Assembly (NCBI GenBank): GCA_934667465.1
Contig: CAKUMG010000048.1
Span: 1-14,789, forward strand
DNA length: 14,789 nucleotides
From: an uncultured Actinoplanes sp.
GTDB taxonomy: Bacteria; Actinomycetota; Actinomycetes; Mycobacteriales; Micromonosporaceae
Direction: 5' to 3'
Of the stretch, positions 4,813 through 12,863 are shown piece after piece. Positions within the stretch are counted from its first letter, which is position 1; each line of letters starts with the position of its first letter. A program made the position numbers and the translations under genes. The notes under the pieces are model-generated. The model had not been told where the DNA came from, did no database searches, and saw only the letters and a list, made by a program, of their open reading frames with translations.

Positions 4813-7397
4813 ACAGATCGCCTCTGCTCGCCTTCGTGCGGCGTCATACCAAAGCCACTCGCCTCCTCTTGGTCTGCTTCGGGCTCCTTGCCCTTGTCGC
4901 CACCGTTCTGCTCGGGGGAGAGGAGCTCGGTGACAAGACCGCAAGCATCATCACGGCGTTCCTGGCCTTGCTGTCCCTAGGCGGCGCATTCACCGGCTTC
5001 GGTGGCCAAGGCGCCGGCTTGACGGAATTGACCCCGCGCCTGCGGCATGAGACCGCCGATCGCTGGGGCCGCGAGGCTCAGCAGCGCAACCTGCTGGATC
5101 TTCCCCTCATCCCCCTGCCCGTGATCGAGATCGGCGGAGGGGGCACCTCCCTCGGGCTGCCCGATCCCGCAGTCGCGGGATCGGGTACAACTGCCGCCGC
5201 CTTCCAGCGGGCATGGGCCGATACCGTGCTGCAGGCCGACGGACGTCGGCTGGTGGTGACAGGTGGGGCGGGCTCGGGCAAGACCACCCTTGCCGTCATG
5301 CTCGCCCTGGGGCTGGCCGCACATCCGGGAGGACCTGACCAGCGGCCGCTGACGCCGCTGCTCCTGTCGTTGTTCACCTGGGACCCCGCTCGAACCTCTT
5401 TCTCGCGATGGGTCAACGACGAGGTGGCCCGGTCTAATCCGAGCGTCCTCGCGCTCGAACCCTCCGCGAAGCATGGCAGGGTTCGTGAGCTCATCGGCAG
5501 TGGCGATGTCGTGCTGATCCTGGACGGATTCGACGAGATCCGCCGCGGTGCGAGCAAGGACGCCGCTACGCAGATCAGAAAATTCGTGCCGAGCACCGCA
5601 CCGCTGATCATTCTGTCGCATCACTCGCGGTCGGGTGCCCTGCGACGAATCCCCTACATGCGGCACCTCGCGATCCAACCGATCGGTGGTGACCAGTCCG
5701 CCGCCTACCTGGAGGTGCTGTCCCGTCCCGGCGGGCATGTGGTCGACGACATCGATGACTTCGACAATCTTCCCGGACTCTTGGCAGACCTGCGAGATCA
5801 GCGAGCTGTCAACGTGCTGGCCCGCTCGTTGTCCACACCGCGAAGCCTCCGCCACGCGTGGGCGAGTCTCGCCGAGGGCAGCGCAAGCATCGCCGACCTC
5901 CGGAAGATCGGCGCGAGTGGCGATCCTGCGCAGATGTCCATCTATCTCGCCGAGCGGCAGGTGGCTGTGCAGTTCGCCCCCGGGAGCCGTTTCCCGATGC
6001 TGCGGCGCGGCCGGGCGCTCCGGTGGATGGCCTTCATCGCGCGGCAGGCCCGCATGGCCGACAGCAAATCGCTTCCTTGGTGGCGCCTCATCGACACGGT
6101 TCCTGGGCCGGTACTGCCGCTCCTGACCGCTGCCTCGGCGGGTCCGGCTTATCTGCTGTCACTGTCCATGCCCGTGGGCCTGACCCGTGGGCTCGCGATC
6201 GGCTGCGTCGTGGGTCTTGCCGCGACCATGTTGGGAGGCCGTCGCCTGCCGCCCCTCACCTCAGTCGCCATCTTCTTCCTGGTCATGGCCCTCGTATGGC
6301 CGATCGGACTCTGGCAGGCCGGTTGGCGGCAGGCCACCGTCGACGCCGTTGAAGTCGGACTCGCCCTCAGCCTCACGTTCGACAATCTTCCGCGGCTGTT
6401 CGCCTCGGGTGGGAAGTCCAGGCGATGCGACTCGGTGGCGTGGAGCCGCCGCCGGTCGGCGGCGGCCACGGTCGTGGCCATCGGCGCCGTCACCGCGATC
6501 ACGACCTCGGCGGCCGGCCACGTGATCGGCTACGACGATCCCGATCGCGGCCCGTTGAGCCTGTTCATCGGTGTCCTCTTCGGCGTCGGTGTGGCCGTCA
6601 TCGCCGCGCGGTCATACGTCGTCTCCGGCAACACGACCCGTCCGTCAACGGTGCGCATGAGCTGGCGCCGTCGGCGCGGAGGATTGCTGGCACCCCTGCT
6701 CGTGAGCATCATGGCCGCGACTTCCATCGGGGTGGGAGGCGCCCTGGGTGGCGGCATGCGCAACGGCTTCGACTACGGGTTGAACGTGCTCGTGTTCTTC
6801 GGTGTGGTCATCGGCCTGCCCGTGGGCCTGACCGGCGGGTTCATCAAGTGGCTCGCGGCACCTCCCCGGCACGGCGAGCGGGGTCCTGCCGCCGACAGCA
6901 GCTACCTGCGCGAACGTGCTGTCGCCCTCACCGCTGCCGCCTCGGTCGCGGTCGTGTCGATCGGCAGTCTCCTCCTGCTCGAGGGTCCACTCAGCTGGAT
7001 GACCGAGTTGCTCTCCCGAGAGTCCTCCGCGTTTCATGTCGCGCCCGTCAACGGTGTTCTCATCGGCCTGACCGTGGGGATGATCGTGGCAGCGGCGGAG
7101 ACGGCGTGGCCGGCCTTCTTCATCGCGCACTGTTGGCATGCCTTCCGGGGACGGCTGCCATGGCGGCTGCACCGTTTCGTCGACGAACTGCACCGTGCCG
7201 AGGTTTTCCGGCGTGAGGGAGAGATCTACCGCTTCCGGGAGGATGCGTTGCTCGTCTACTTCGCCGAGCGACCTCGGACGGACAGGAGGGGCAGACAGCG
7301 GGTGAGCAGCGCCGCGTCAATGGTGGACGCGCCGGGAGGCGGCTCGGTCGGCGGTCCTCCGGACGAGGGTCGGGAAGAGAGCCGCCCAGCAGCATGA
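4809..7397 (+). CDS. Membrane-anchored NACHT-domain NTPase (STAND family)
   Basis: This 862-aa protein has three parts. Two N-terminal membrane helices lie at about residues 17-36 and 44-64. A NACHT P-loop NTPase follows, with Walker A GGAGSGKTT at 152-160 and Walker B VVLILDGFDE with D239, D242 and E243. A multi-pass membrane region spans about 430-770. Near the end, residues about 785-820, WRLHRFVDELHRAEVFR and IYRFREDALLVYFAER match the closing winged-helix-like segment I know from many actinobacterial membrane NACHT proteins. STAND NTPases oligomerise on sensing a signal, and bacterial NACHT proteins include anti-phage factors; a role here is inference. GTG 4809 is chosen because it overlaps the leader stop (GTGA) and puts the first membrane helix near the N-terminus. 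An alternative GTG at 4722 would add 29 residues but has no ribosome-binding site. Codon use is less GC-extreme than in the helicase gene (38/60 G+C in 5581-5640 against 49/60 in 9961-10020), which hints at a different history. Confidence 0.88.
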   Translation: MNRSPLLAFVRRHTKATRLLLVCFGLLALVATVLLGGEELGDKTASIITAFLALLSLGGAFTGFGGQGAGLTELTPRLRHETADRWGREAQQRNLLDLPLIPLPVIEIGGGGTSLGLPDPAVAGSGTTAAAFQRAWADTVLQADGRRLVVTGGAGSGKTTLAVMLALGLAAHPGGPDQRPLTPLLLSLFTWDPARTSFSRWVNDEVARSNPSVLALEPSAKHGRVRELIGSGDVVLILDGFDEIRRGASKDAATQIRKFVPSTAPLIILSHHSRSGALRRIPYMRHLAIQPIGGDQSAAYLEVLSRPGGHVVDDIDDFDNLPGLLADLRDQRAVNVLARSLSTPRSLRHAWASLAEGSASIADLRKIGASGDPAQMSIYLAERQVAVQFAPGSRFPMLRRGRALRWMAFIARQARMADSKSLPWWRLIDTVPGPVLPLLTAASAGPAYLLSLSMPVGLTRGLAIGCVVGLAATMLGGRRLPPLTSVAIFFLVMALVWPIGLWQAGWRQATVDAVEVGLALSLTFDNLPRLFASGGKSRRCDSVAWSRRRSAAATVVAIGAVTAITTSAAGHVIGYDDPDRGPLSLFIGVLFGVGVAVIAARSYVVSGNTTRPSTVRMSWRRRRGGLLAPLLVSIMAATSIGVGGALGGGMRNGFDYGLNVLVFFGVVIGLPVGLTGGFIKWLAAPPRHGERGPAADSSYLRERAVALTAAASVAVVSIGSLLLLEGPLSWMTELLSRESSAFHVAPVNGVLIGLTVGMIVAAAETAWPAFFIAHCWHAFRGRLPWRLHRFVDELHRAEVFRREGEIYRFREDALLVYFAERPRTDRRGRQRVSSAASMVDAPGGGSVGGPPDEGREESRPAA

Positions 7398-7405
7398 GAA
7401 GTGGG

Positions 7406-7411
7406 TAGATT
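7406..7411 (+). promoter_or_regulatory. -10 box of a probable leaderless promoter for the SDR gene
   Basis: TAGATT (7406-7411) fits TAnnnT and ends 6 nt before ATG 7418. There is no properly spaced Shine-Dalgarno before that ATG. This is the geometry of leaderless transcripts common in actinobacteria. No clear -35 is visible. Confidence 0.45.
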
Positions 7412-7417
7412 CGGCGG

Positions 7418-8158
7418 ATGTTCTTCGTGGTGACTGGGGGCGGGCGGGGGATCGGGCGCGCGATCGTGGAGCGGCTGCTCAGCGACGGTGCGACGGTGGC
7501 CGTGGTCGAGGTCGCCGCGGGGGCGCTGGAGTGGGTGGCCGGCCACCCCGCCGCGGCGCGGATCGTGCCGGTGATCGGGGACGCGGGCGACCCTGCCACG
7601 GCGGAACGGGCCGCGGCGGCGCGCCCGGACCTGCGGGGCTGGGTGAACAACGCCGCGGTGTTCGAGGACGCGTGGCTGCACGAGGACCCGGCGAGGGTGC
7701 TGGCGGCGGTCGGTGCCAATCTCGGGCCGGTCGTGGCGGGGTGCGCGGCGGCCCTGAACGCGGGCTGCCCGGCGATCGTCAACGTGTCGTCGCATCAGGC
7801 GCAGCGGCCGGTGCGGGGCGCCCTGCCGTACGCGACCGCGAAGGCGGCGATCGAGGGGCTGACCCGGGCCCTGGCCGTGGACTACGGGCCGCGCGGGGTG
7901 CGGGTCAACGCCGTGGCGCTGGGGTCGATCGCCACCGAGCGTTCGGCGGCGCAGCTCGCGGGGATGGGGGCGGAGGAGGCGGCGGCGTTCGAGCGGGAGA
8001 TCGCGCTGCTGCAGCCGCTCGGGCGGTTCGGACGGGCCGCGGAGGTGGCGGAGACGGTCGCGTTCCTGTTGTCCGACGCGGCGAGCTTCGTCAACGGCGC
8101 GGTGCTGCCCGTGGACGGCGGCCGGGCTGCGCAGGGGAGGGATCCGGAGGAAGCGTGA
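7418..8158 (+). CDS. Short-chain dehydrogenase/reductase (classical SDR)
   Basis: This is a 246-aa NAD(P)-dependent oxidoreductase, of normal length for a classical SDR. The Rossmann glycine motif TGGGRGIG lies at residues 6-13. NNAA (77-80) replaces the usual NNAG. The catalytic triad is complete: S125 in NVSS, Y138 and K142 in YATAK. The C-terminal FVNGAVLPVDGG is the standard closing motif. An acidic residue (VVEVAA) at the end of beta-2 suggests NAD(H) rather than NADP(H), but weakly. The substrate cannot be read from the sequence. The gene starts 20 bp after the NACHT stop and ends 36 bp before the helicase gene. Each of the SDR and helicase genes has its own leaderless -10, so it may simply be a neighbour rather than a partner. 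GC content is very high, unlike the NACHT gene. Confidence 0.92.
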   Translation: MFFVVTGGGRGIGRAIVERLLSDGATVAVVEVAAGALEWVAGHPAAARIVPVIGDAGDPATAERAAAARPDLRGWVNNAAVFEDAWLHEDPARVLAAVGANLGPVVAGCAAALNAGCPAIVNVSSHQAQRPVRGALPYATAKAAIEGLTRALAVDYGPRGVRVNAVALGSIATERSAAQLAGMGAEEAAAFEREIALLQPLGRFGRAAEVAETVAFLLSDAASFVNGAVLPVDGGRAAQGRDPEEA

Positions 8159-8181
8159 GCGCCCGGGACGCGTACGTCGGA

Positions 8182-8187
8182 TAACCT
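8182..8187 (+). promoter_or_regulatory. -10 box of a probable leaderless promoter for the helicase gene
   Basis: TAACCT (8182-8187) fits TAnnnT and ends 7 nt before ATG 8195. The bases before the ATG (gcgaaga) place any purine run too close to act as a Shine-Dalgarno. No good -35 is seen. Confidence 0.45.
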
Positions 8188-8194
8188 GCGAAGA

Positions 8195-11100
8195 ATGGCC
8201 GAGTCGCCCACTGTCATCCGGGACCGGGCCGTCGCGGTCGCCGACTACCTGCTGGCCGTGCGGTCGCAGATGGAGCGGCCGCCACGGCGGCTGCCCGTGG
8301 ACGCGCACCACCTCGACGCGCTGCCCCGGCATCCCGCGTGCCGGCTCGGCCCGGACGCCGACGGCACCACGTGGCTGCGGGTCGGGCTGCCCGAGCTGCC
8401 CGGGCCTCCTGCCGTCCCCGCCGCCCTGCGCGAGCGCCTCAACCCGCCCGCCGCGGCGCCGGGGGACAAAAAGGATGCGTCGGAGGACGGCGACCTTGAG
8501 TACGAGACGTGGCGCGAGGAGGTCTGGCGCCCCTGGGAGGAGCTGACCCGAGTCACCGAGCAGACCCGCGTCCTGCACCGCCAGCTGTTCGACCGGATGC
8601 ACCAGCTCGACATGACCGCGGCGACCCTCGAGCTCGTCTGGGGGCACGGGATCCTGGAGGCCGAGGTGGCGGGCGAGCGGGTGCGCTATCCGCTCGTCGC
8701 CACCCCGGTCCTGATCACGTACGAGCCGGATCGTGCCCTGATCACCGTGGCGCCGCAGGGCCCGTCGCGGCTGCAGACCGACGCGCTGGCCGGGCTGGGC
8801 GAGCGCTACCTGCGCCAGCTGCTCGCGCTCGCCGGCCCGGGCGGCACCCTGGAGCTGGACCTGTGGGACGACCTCGCGCGCCGGGAGTTCCTCGAGCGCG
8901 CGATGGTTCGTCTCGGTCACGACCGCCTGGTCGTGAGCCCGGACGACGAGCGGACGGCGAGCCCCCGCGTCGTGGACACCGGCGTCCTGTTCGTCCGGCC
9001 GAAACAGCGGCAGTTGCGCGGCTTCCTGGAGAACCTCCGCGACCGCCTGCAGTCCGGCGACACCGCGAGCATCGGCGCCCTGGCCGCGATCCTCGCGCAC
9101 GAGCCGAGCCGCCTGCGGATGCCCGAGGACCGCCCGGAGTCGTGGCAGCGGGTGGGGGAGCGCCTGCTCATGCCGCTGCCCACGAACGAGGCGCAGGAGT
9201 CGATCGCGCGCCGCCTCGCCCAGCACCGCAACGTCGCCGTGCAGGGCCCGCCCGGCACCGGCAAGACGCACACGATCCGGAACCTGATCTGTCACCTGAT
9301 GGCGAACGGCAAGCGGGTGCTCGTCGTCGCGCAGAAGGAGGATCCGCTGCGCGTGCTGCGCGACGGGCTGCCGGAGGGCGTACGGGCGCTGTGTCTCGCA
9401 GTGCTCGGCAGGACGGCCGACCAGCTCGTGCAGTTGCAGCTGGCGGCGCGGGAGCTGAGCGATCGGGCGGCGACGCTGGACCAGCGGGCGGAGGCGGCCC
9501 GGGTCGAGCGGATCACGGCCCGGCTGGGCGCGGCCGAGGACGATCTGTTTCGGACACTGGGCGCGCTGCGGTCGATCGCCGAGAGCGAGGCGGCCACGTA
9601 CGAGGCCGGTGCCGCGGTGCTGACCCCGGCGGAGGCGGGCGCGTGGTTGCGGGAGCGCGCCGCGACGGACGGCGGCATCCCGGACGCCGTGGACCCGCGG
9701 GCGGCGCCGCCGCTGAGCGGGGAGGAGTTCGCGTCGCTGCTGAGCCTCGCCGCCGGGTTACCGGCCGCGGATCGGCGGGCCGCCGTGCGGGAGCTTCCCG
9801 AGGCAGGGGCGCTGCCGGGCGGCGTACAGGCGAAACAGCAACGAGCCGAGCGGGCGGCGGCCGAGGAGCGGGTGTCGCGGCTGGCGGCGGCGGGTGTCGA
9901 CATCGACGCCGTACGGGACCTGGGCGAACACGCCGCCGGCGAGCTCCTCGACGGGCTGCGCGAGGCCGTCGCGTGGGTGCGCCGCCGGGAGGGCAGCTGG
10001 ACCGACCGGCTCGGCAGGCTCGTCGCCGATCCGCACTGGGACCGCGTCTGGCGCGATCACGTGGCGGCGACCGAGGGCCTGCAGGGCGACCTCGCGGGGC
10101 TGACGCGCGTGCTGGCCGGGCACCGGGTCGGTGTGCCGCCGCCGCTGGCCGCCGAGCCGAAGCGGCTGCTGGCCGGGCTCGGCGAGCTGCACCGGCGGTT
10201 CGCGGCGGGCAGGGGCGTGAGCCGCCTGCTGCAGGCCGCGCTGCACAAGATCGCCGACGAGGTGCGGGTGGACGGCGAGCCGTTGCGGACCGCCGGCGAC
10301 GTGGAGATCGCCATCGCCTGGGTACGCCGCACGCGGGCGCAGCGGCAACTCGGCGAACACTGGTCCGAGTGGATCCAGCGGCTCGGCATCCCGGCCCGGG
10401 ACGGTGACCCGGAGGTCTGGGCGGGCGCGCTGCTCGCCGAGGCCGGCCGCTCACTGGGCTTCGACGCCGGCCGGTGGGTCGAGCTGTCCCGGCGGCTCGC
10501 GGTGGCCGTACCGCAGCGGGAGCTCGACCTCGACGCGACCCGGCTGGCCGAGGTCCTGGAACTCGTCGCGGACGCGCCCGTGATCTTCGACCGGGACCGG
10601 CGGGTGGCGGCCGAGGAGGCCGTGGCCGCGGGCCTGGCGCCGTGGCCGGAGGCGGTGCGGGCGTGGCGCACGCTCGACGGCTGGGACGAGTTCCTCGCCG
10701 AGACCCGCAGGCTGCTGGCGCTGCGTCCCGAGGTCGAGCGCTACCTGTCGCTACGGGACCGGCTCGCGGCCGCGGCGCCGGCGTGGGCCGCCCAGGTCGA
10801 CGCGGGCGCGGTGCCCGCCGTCTCCGGTGCCGCCTGCCTGCGCGCGTGGCAGTGGCGGCAGGTGCAGACGTGGTTCGACGAGGTCGTGGGGAGCGTCGAT
10901 CCCGCCGTCCTGGGCCGCCGCGTCGAGCAGGACCGCGAGAAGATCCGCCGGCTCACCGCGGACCTGGTCGTGGCGTCCGCCTGGCTGGAGGTCTCGCGCG
11001 CCTTGGACGACCGGCGCCGTGCGGCCCTCGCGGACTGGACCACCGCGCTGCGCAAGATCGGCAAGGGCACCGGCCGCAGCGCCGCCGCCTGGCAGGCGCA

Positions 11101-12370
11101 CGCCCAGCGGGCCATGGCGTCCGCGGTCGAGGCCGTGCCCGTGTGGGTCATGTCGGTGGACCGCGCGATCGAGCAGTTCGCCGGCGGCGCGCACTTCGAC
11201 GTGGTGATCGTGGACGAGGCGTCGCAGGCGGACCTGTTCGCGCTGCCCGTGCTCGCCCTCGCCGAGCGCGCCGTCGTGGTCGGCGACGACCAGCAGATCG
11301 GCCCGCAGCTGGGTTTCGCCGGCCCGGTCACCGGCCTGATCCACAGTCACCTGGGCGACGTACCGTCGGCGGAGCACTTCGATCCCGAGTCGTCGCTCTA
11401 CGACCACGCCGTGCGCCGGTCGCCGGAGCGCATCCTGCTGACCGAGCACTTCCGCTGCGTACCGCAGATCATCGAATTCTCGTCCAAGCACTACTACGAC
11501 TCCAAGATCCAGCCGCTGCGGGCGGACAGGCCAAACCTCGATCCCGTACGGGCACAGTTCGTGCCCGCCGGCGCCCGGCGCCCGCTCGCCCCGCACGGCG
11601 ACGTCAACCGGCCCGAGGCGGACGCGCTCGTCGAACGGGTGGCCGCGATCGTCGCCGACCCGGCCTGCCGCGGCCGCACGCTCGGCGTCATCAGCCTGCT
11701 CAGCTCGAGCGGCCAGGCCTCCTACCTGCTCGAACGGCTCCGCGAGACGCTCGGCGAGGAGGAGATGGAGGCCCGGCGGCTGCGTGTCGGCGACGCCTAC
11801 ACGTTCCAGGGCGACGAACGCGACATCGTCCTGCTGTCCCTGGTCGTGGCCGACAGCGACGACCGGATCGCCGCCTTCACCCGCCGCGAGTACCACCGCC
11901 GCGTCAACGTCGCAGCCTCGCGCGCCCGCGACCAGCTGTGGATCTTCCACTCGGTCCGGCCCGGCTCGCTGCACCCCGACGACGCCCGCGCGGCGCTGCT
12001 GACCTACGCCCTCGACGCCCGCACGCCTCCCGAAGTGCCCGACCCCGAACAGCTCTGCGAGAACGACTTCGAGCGCGAGGTCCTCCGCCGCCTCACCGCC
12101 CGCGGCCTGACGCCGGTGCCGCAGTTCCGCATCGGCGGGTACCGCATCGACTTCATGCTCACCGCCCCGGGCGGCCGCCGCCTCGCCATCGAATGCGACA
12201 CCGACACCTACAGCCCGGAGCAGTGGGAGAGCGACATGCGCCGGCAGGCCGTCCTCGAACGCGTGGGCAACTGCACCTTCGTCCGCCTCCGGGGCAGCAT
12301 CTTCGCCCGCGAACCCGAGGCGGCGCTGCGCCCGGTCTGGCAACGCATCGCCGAGCTGGGCATCACCTGA
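8195..12370 (+). CDS. SF1 (UPF1-like) helicase with C-terminal Vsr/DUF559-like nuclease domain
   Basis: This is a 1391-aa cytoplasmic ATPase. An N-terminal region of about 330 residues has no motif I recognise. All core SF1 motifs follow: Walker A GPPGTGKT (351-358), motif II DEASQ (1007-1011), motif III GDDQQ (1030-1034), motif IV EHFRC (1084-1088), motif V TFQGDERD (1203-1210) and motif VI NVAASRAR (1238-1245). A helical, probably coiled-coil insertion of about 640 residues separates motif I from motif II. The last roughly 90 residues form a PD-(D/E)xK-type domain of the MTES_1575/DUF559/Vsr group: D1319 in YRIDF, E1333 and D1335 in IECD, then RRQAVLERVG and VRLRGSIF. The active-site acids appear intact. 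Helicase-nuclease fusions of this kind occur in bacterial defence loci (for example DUF4011-helicase-Vsr proteins), so a role in degrading or processing foreign DNA is plausible but inferred. The 3' end overlaps a convergent gene by 8 bp. Confidence 0.92.
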   Translation: MAESPTVIRDRAVAVADYLLAVRSQMERPPRRLPVDAHHLDALPRHPACRLGPDADGTTWLRVGLPELPGPPAVPAALRERLNPPAAAPGDKKDASEDGDLEYETWREEVWRPWEELTRVTEQTRVLHRQLFDRMHQLDMTAATLELVWGHGILEAEVAGERVRYPLVATPVLITYEPDRALITVAPQGPSRLQTDALAGLGERYLRQLLALAGPGGTLELDLWDDLARREFLERAMVRLGHDRLVVSPDDERTASPRVVDTGVLFVRPKQRQLRGFLENLRDRLQSGDTASIGALAAILAHEPSRLRMPEDRPESWQRVGERLLMPLPTNEAQESIARRLAQHRNVAVQGPPGTGKTHTIRNLICHLMANGKRVLVVAQKEDPLRVLRDGLPEGVRALCLAVLGRTADQLVQLQLAARELSDRAATLDQRAEAARVERITARLGAAEDDLFRTLGALRSIAESEAATYEAGAAVLTPAEAGAWLRERAATDGGIPDAVDPRAAPPLSGEEFASLLSLAAGLPAADRRAAVRELPEAGALPGGVQAKQQRAERAAAEERVSRLAAAGVDIDAVRDLGEHAAGELLDGLREAVAWVRRREGSWTDRLGRLVADPHWDRVWRDHVAATEGLQGDLAGLTRVLAGHRVGVPPPLAAEPKRLLAGLGELHRRFAAGRGVSRLLQAALHKIADEVRVDGEPLRTAGDVEIAIAWVRRTRAQRQLGEHWSEWIQRLGIPARDGDPEVWAGALLAEAGRSLGFDAGRWVELSRRLAVAVPQRELDLDATRLAEVLELVADAPVIFDRDRRVAAEEAVAAGLAPWPEAVRAWRTLDGWDEFLAETRRLLALRPEVERYLSLRDRLAAAAPAWAAQVDAGAVPAVSGAACLRAWQWRQVQTWFDEVVGSVDPAVLGRRVEQDREKIRRLTADLVVASAWLEVSRALDDRRRAALADWTTALRKIGKGTGRSAAAWQAHAQRAMASAVEAVPVWVMSVDRAIEQFAGGAHFDVVIVDEASQADLFALPVLALAERAVVVGDDQQIGPQLGFAGPVTGLIHSHLGDVPSAEHFDPESSLYDHAVRRSPERILLTEHFRCVPQIIEFSSKHYYDSKIQPLRADRPNLDPVRAQFVPAGARRPLAPHGDVNRPEADALVERVAAIVADPACRGRTLGVISLLSSSGQASYLLERLRETLGEEEMEARRLRVGDAYTFQGDERDIVLLSLVVADSDDRIAAFTRREYHRRVNVAASRARDQLWIFHSVRPGSLHPDDARAALLTYALDARTPPEVPDPEQLCENDFEREVLRRLTARGLTPVPQFRIGGYRIDFMLTAPGGRRLAIECDTDTYSPEQWESDMRRQAVLERVGNCTFVRLRGSIFAREPEAALRPVWQRIAELGIT

Positions 12371-12836
12371 CACCCTCGACCCGGATGCCGTACGTGGTCA
12401 GGAAGCCCGCGGCCAGCTCCGGGTCCGCCCGCCGGGGCGCGTGCCGCCGCCACCACGGCCGCGACTCCGTGCCGGGCAGCACGTCGTCCCGGAGCAGCTC
12501 ACGGAACTCCGCGTCGATCCCGGCCACCTGCTCGCCGAACTCGTGGCACTCCGGGCGGTCGCGCAGCAGGGGGTGGCCCAGCAGCCGCTCGATGAAGTCG
12601 CGCTGATCCAGGTCGTGGGAGTACTCCTCGATGGTGTCGTCATGGCCGTCGCGCACGTCGGCGACCAGCTCGCGCCAGCCGTCGAGCACCTCGTCCGGGA
12701 GCAGGCCACGGGTGTCCGCATCGCTGCGCCGGGTCGCCTGCCGGAACAGCCCGACGAAGGTCGGCTCGGTCGGCGGCAGGGGGCCGTCTCCCGACTTCCA
12801 CGTCGTCCCCGAGGGGCCCGTCGTCCAAGCGGGCAC
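12363..12836 (-). CDS. Uncharacterised small acidic protein, 157 aa, possible 5' frameshift
   Basis: I do not recognise the family. From about residue 20 the protein is helical and acidic (LPDEVLDGWRELVADVRDGHDDT, EEYSHDLDQRDFIERLLG in part), ending with WWRRHAP and a short FLTTYGIRVEG strand. It has no signal peptide or membrane helix. It is the second gene of a minus-strand pair, 27 bp after the GlxA-type regulator. The start is uncertain. GTG 12836 opens this frame, but the strong GGAGGAGG (12854-12847) is 10 nt away. ATG 12846 is right beside that site in another frame, and its first roughly 19 codons have a more coding-like second-position pattern. One extra base, perhaps in the GGGGG run at 12779-12783, would join the two (see findings). 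The 3' end overlaps the helicase gene by 8 bp in convergent orientation. Confidence 0.6.
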   Translation of the reverse strand: MPAWTTGPSGTTWKSGDGPLPPTEPTFVGLFRQATRRSDADTRGLLPDEVLDGWRELVADVRDGHDDTIEEYSHDLDQRDFIERLLGHPLLRDRPECHEFGEQVAGIDAEFRELLRDDVLPGTESRPWWRRHAPRRADPELAAGFLTTYGIRVEGVR

Positions 12837-12846
12837 TGTGGCTCAT

Positions 12847-12854
12847 CCTCCTCC
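12847..12854 (-). promoter_or_regulatory. Strong Shine-Dalgarno of the 157-aa gene
   Basis: On the minus strand this reads GGAGGAGG. It directly abuts ATG 12846 and lies 10 nt before GTG 12836. Neither spacing is ideal, so the site does not settle the start by itself, but it shows that translation of a gene begins here, downstream of the regulator's TAG at 12866-12864. Confidence 0.6.
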
Positions 12855-12863
12855 GGCCGGGGT

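Noticed and set aside
7256..9295. 679-codon open frame on the minus strand
   Set aside because: It is antisense to the SDR and helicase genes and has the low-complexity composition of a shadow frame.
10474..12606. 710-codon open frame on the plus strand
   Set aside because: It is an alternative frame inside the helicase gene; the Arg/Ala/Gly-rich translation has no domains.
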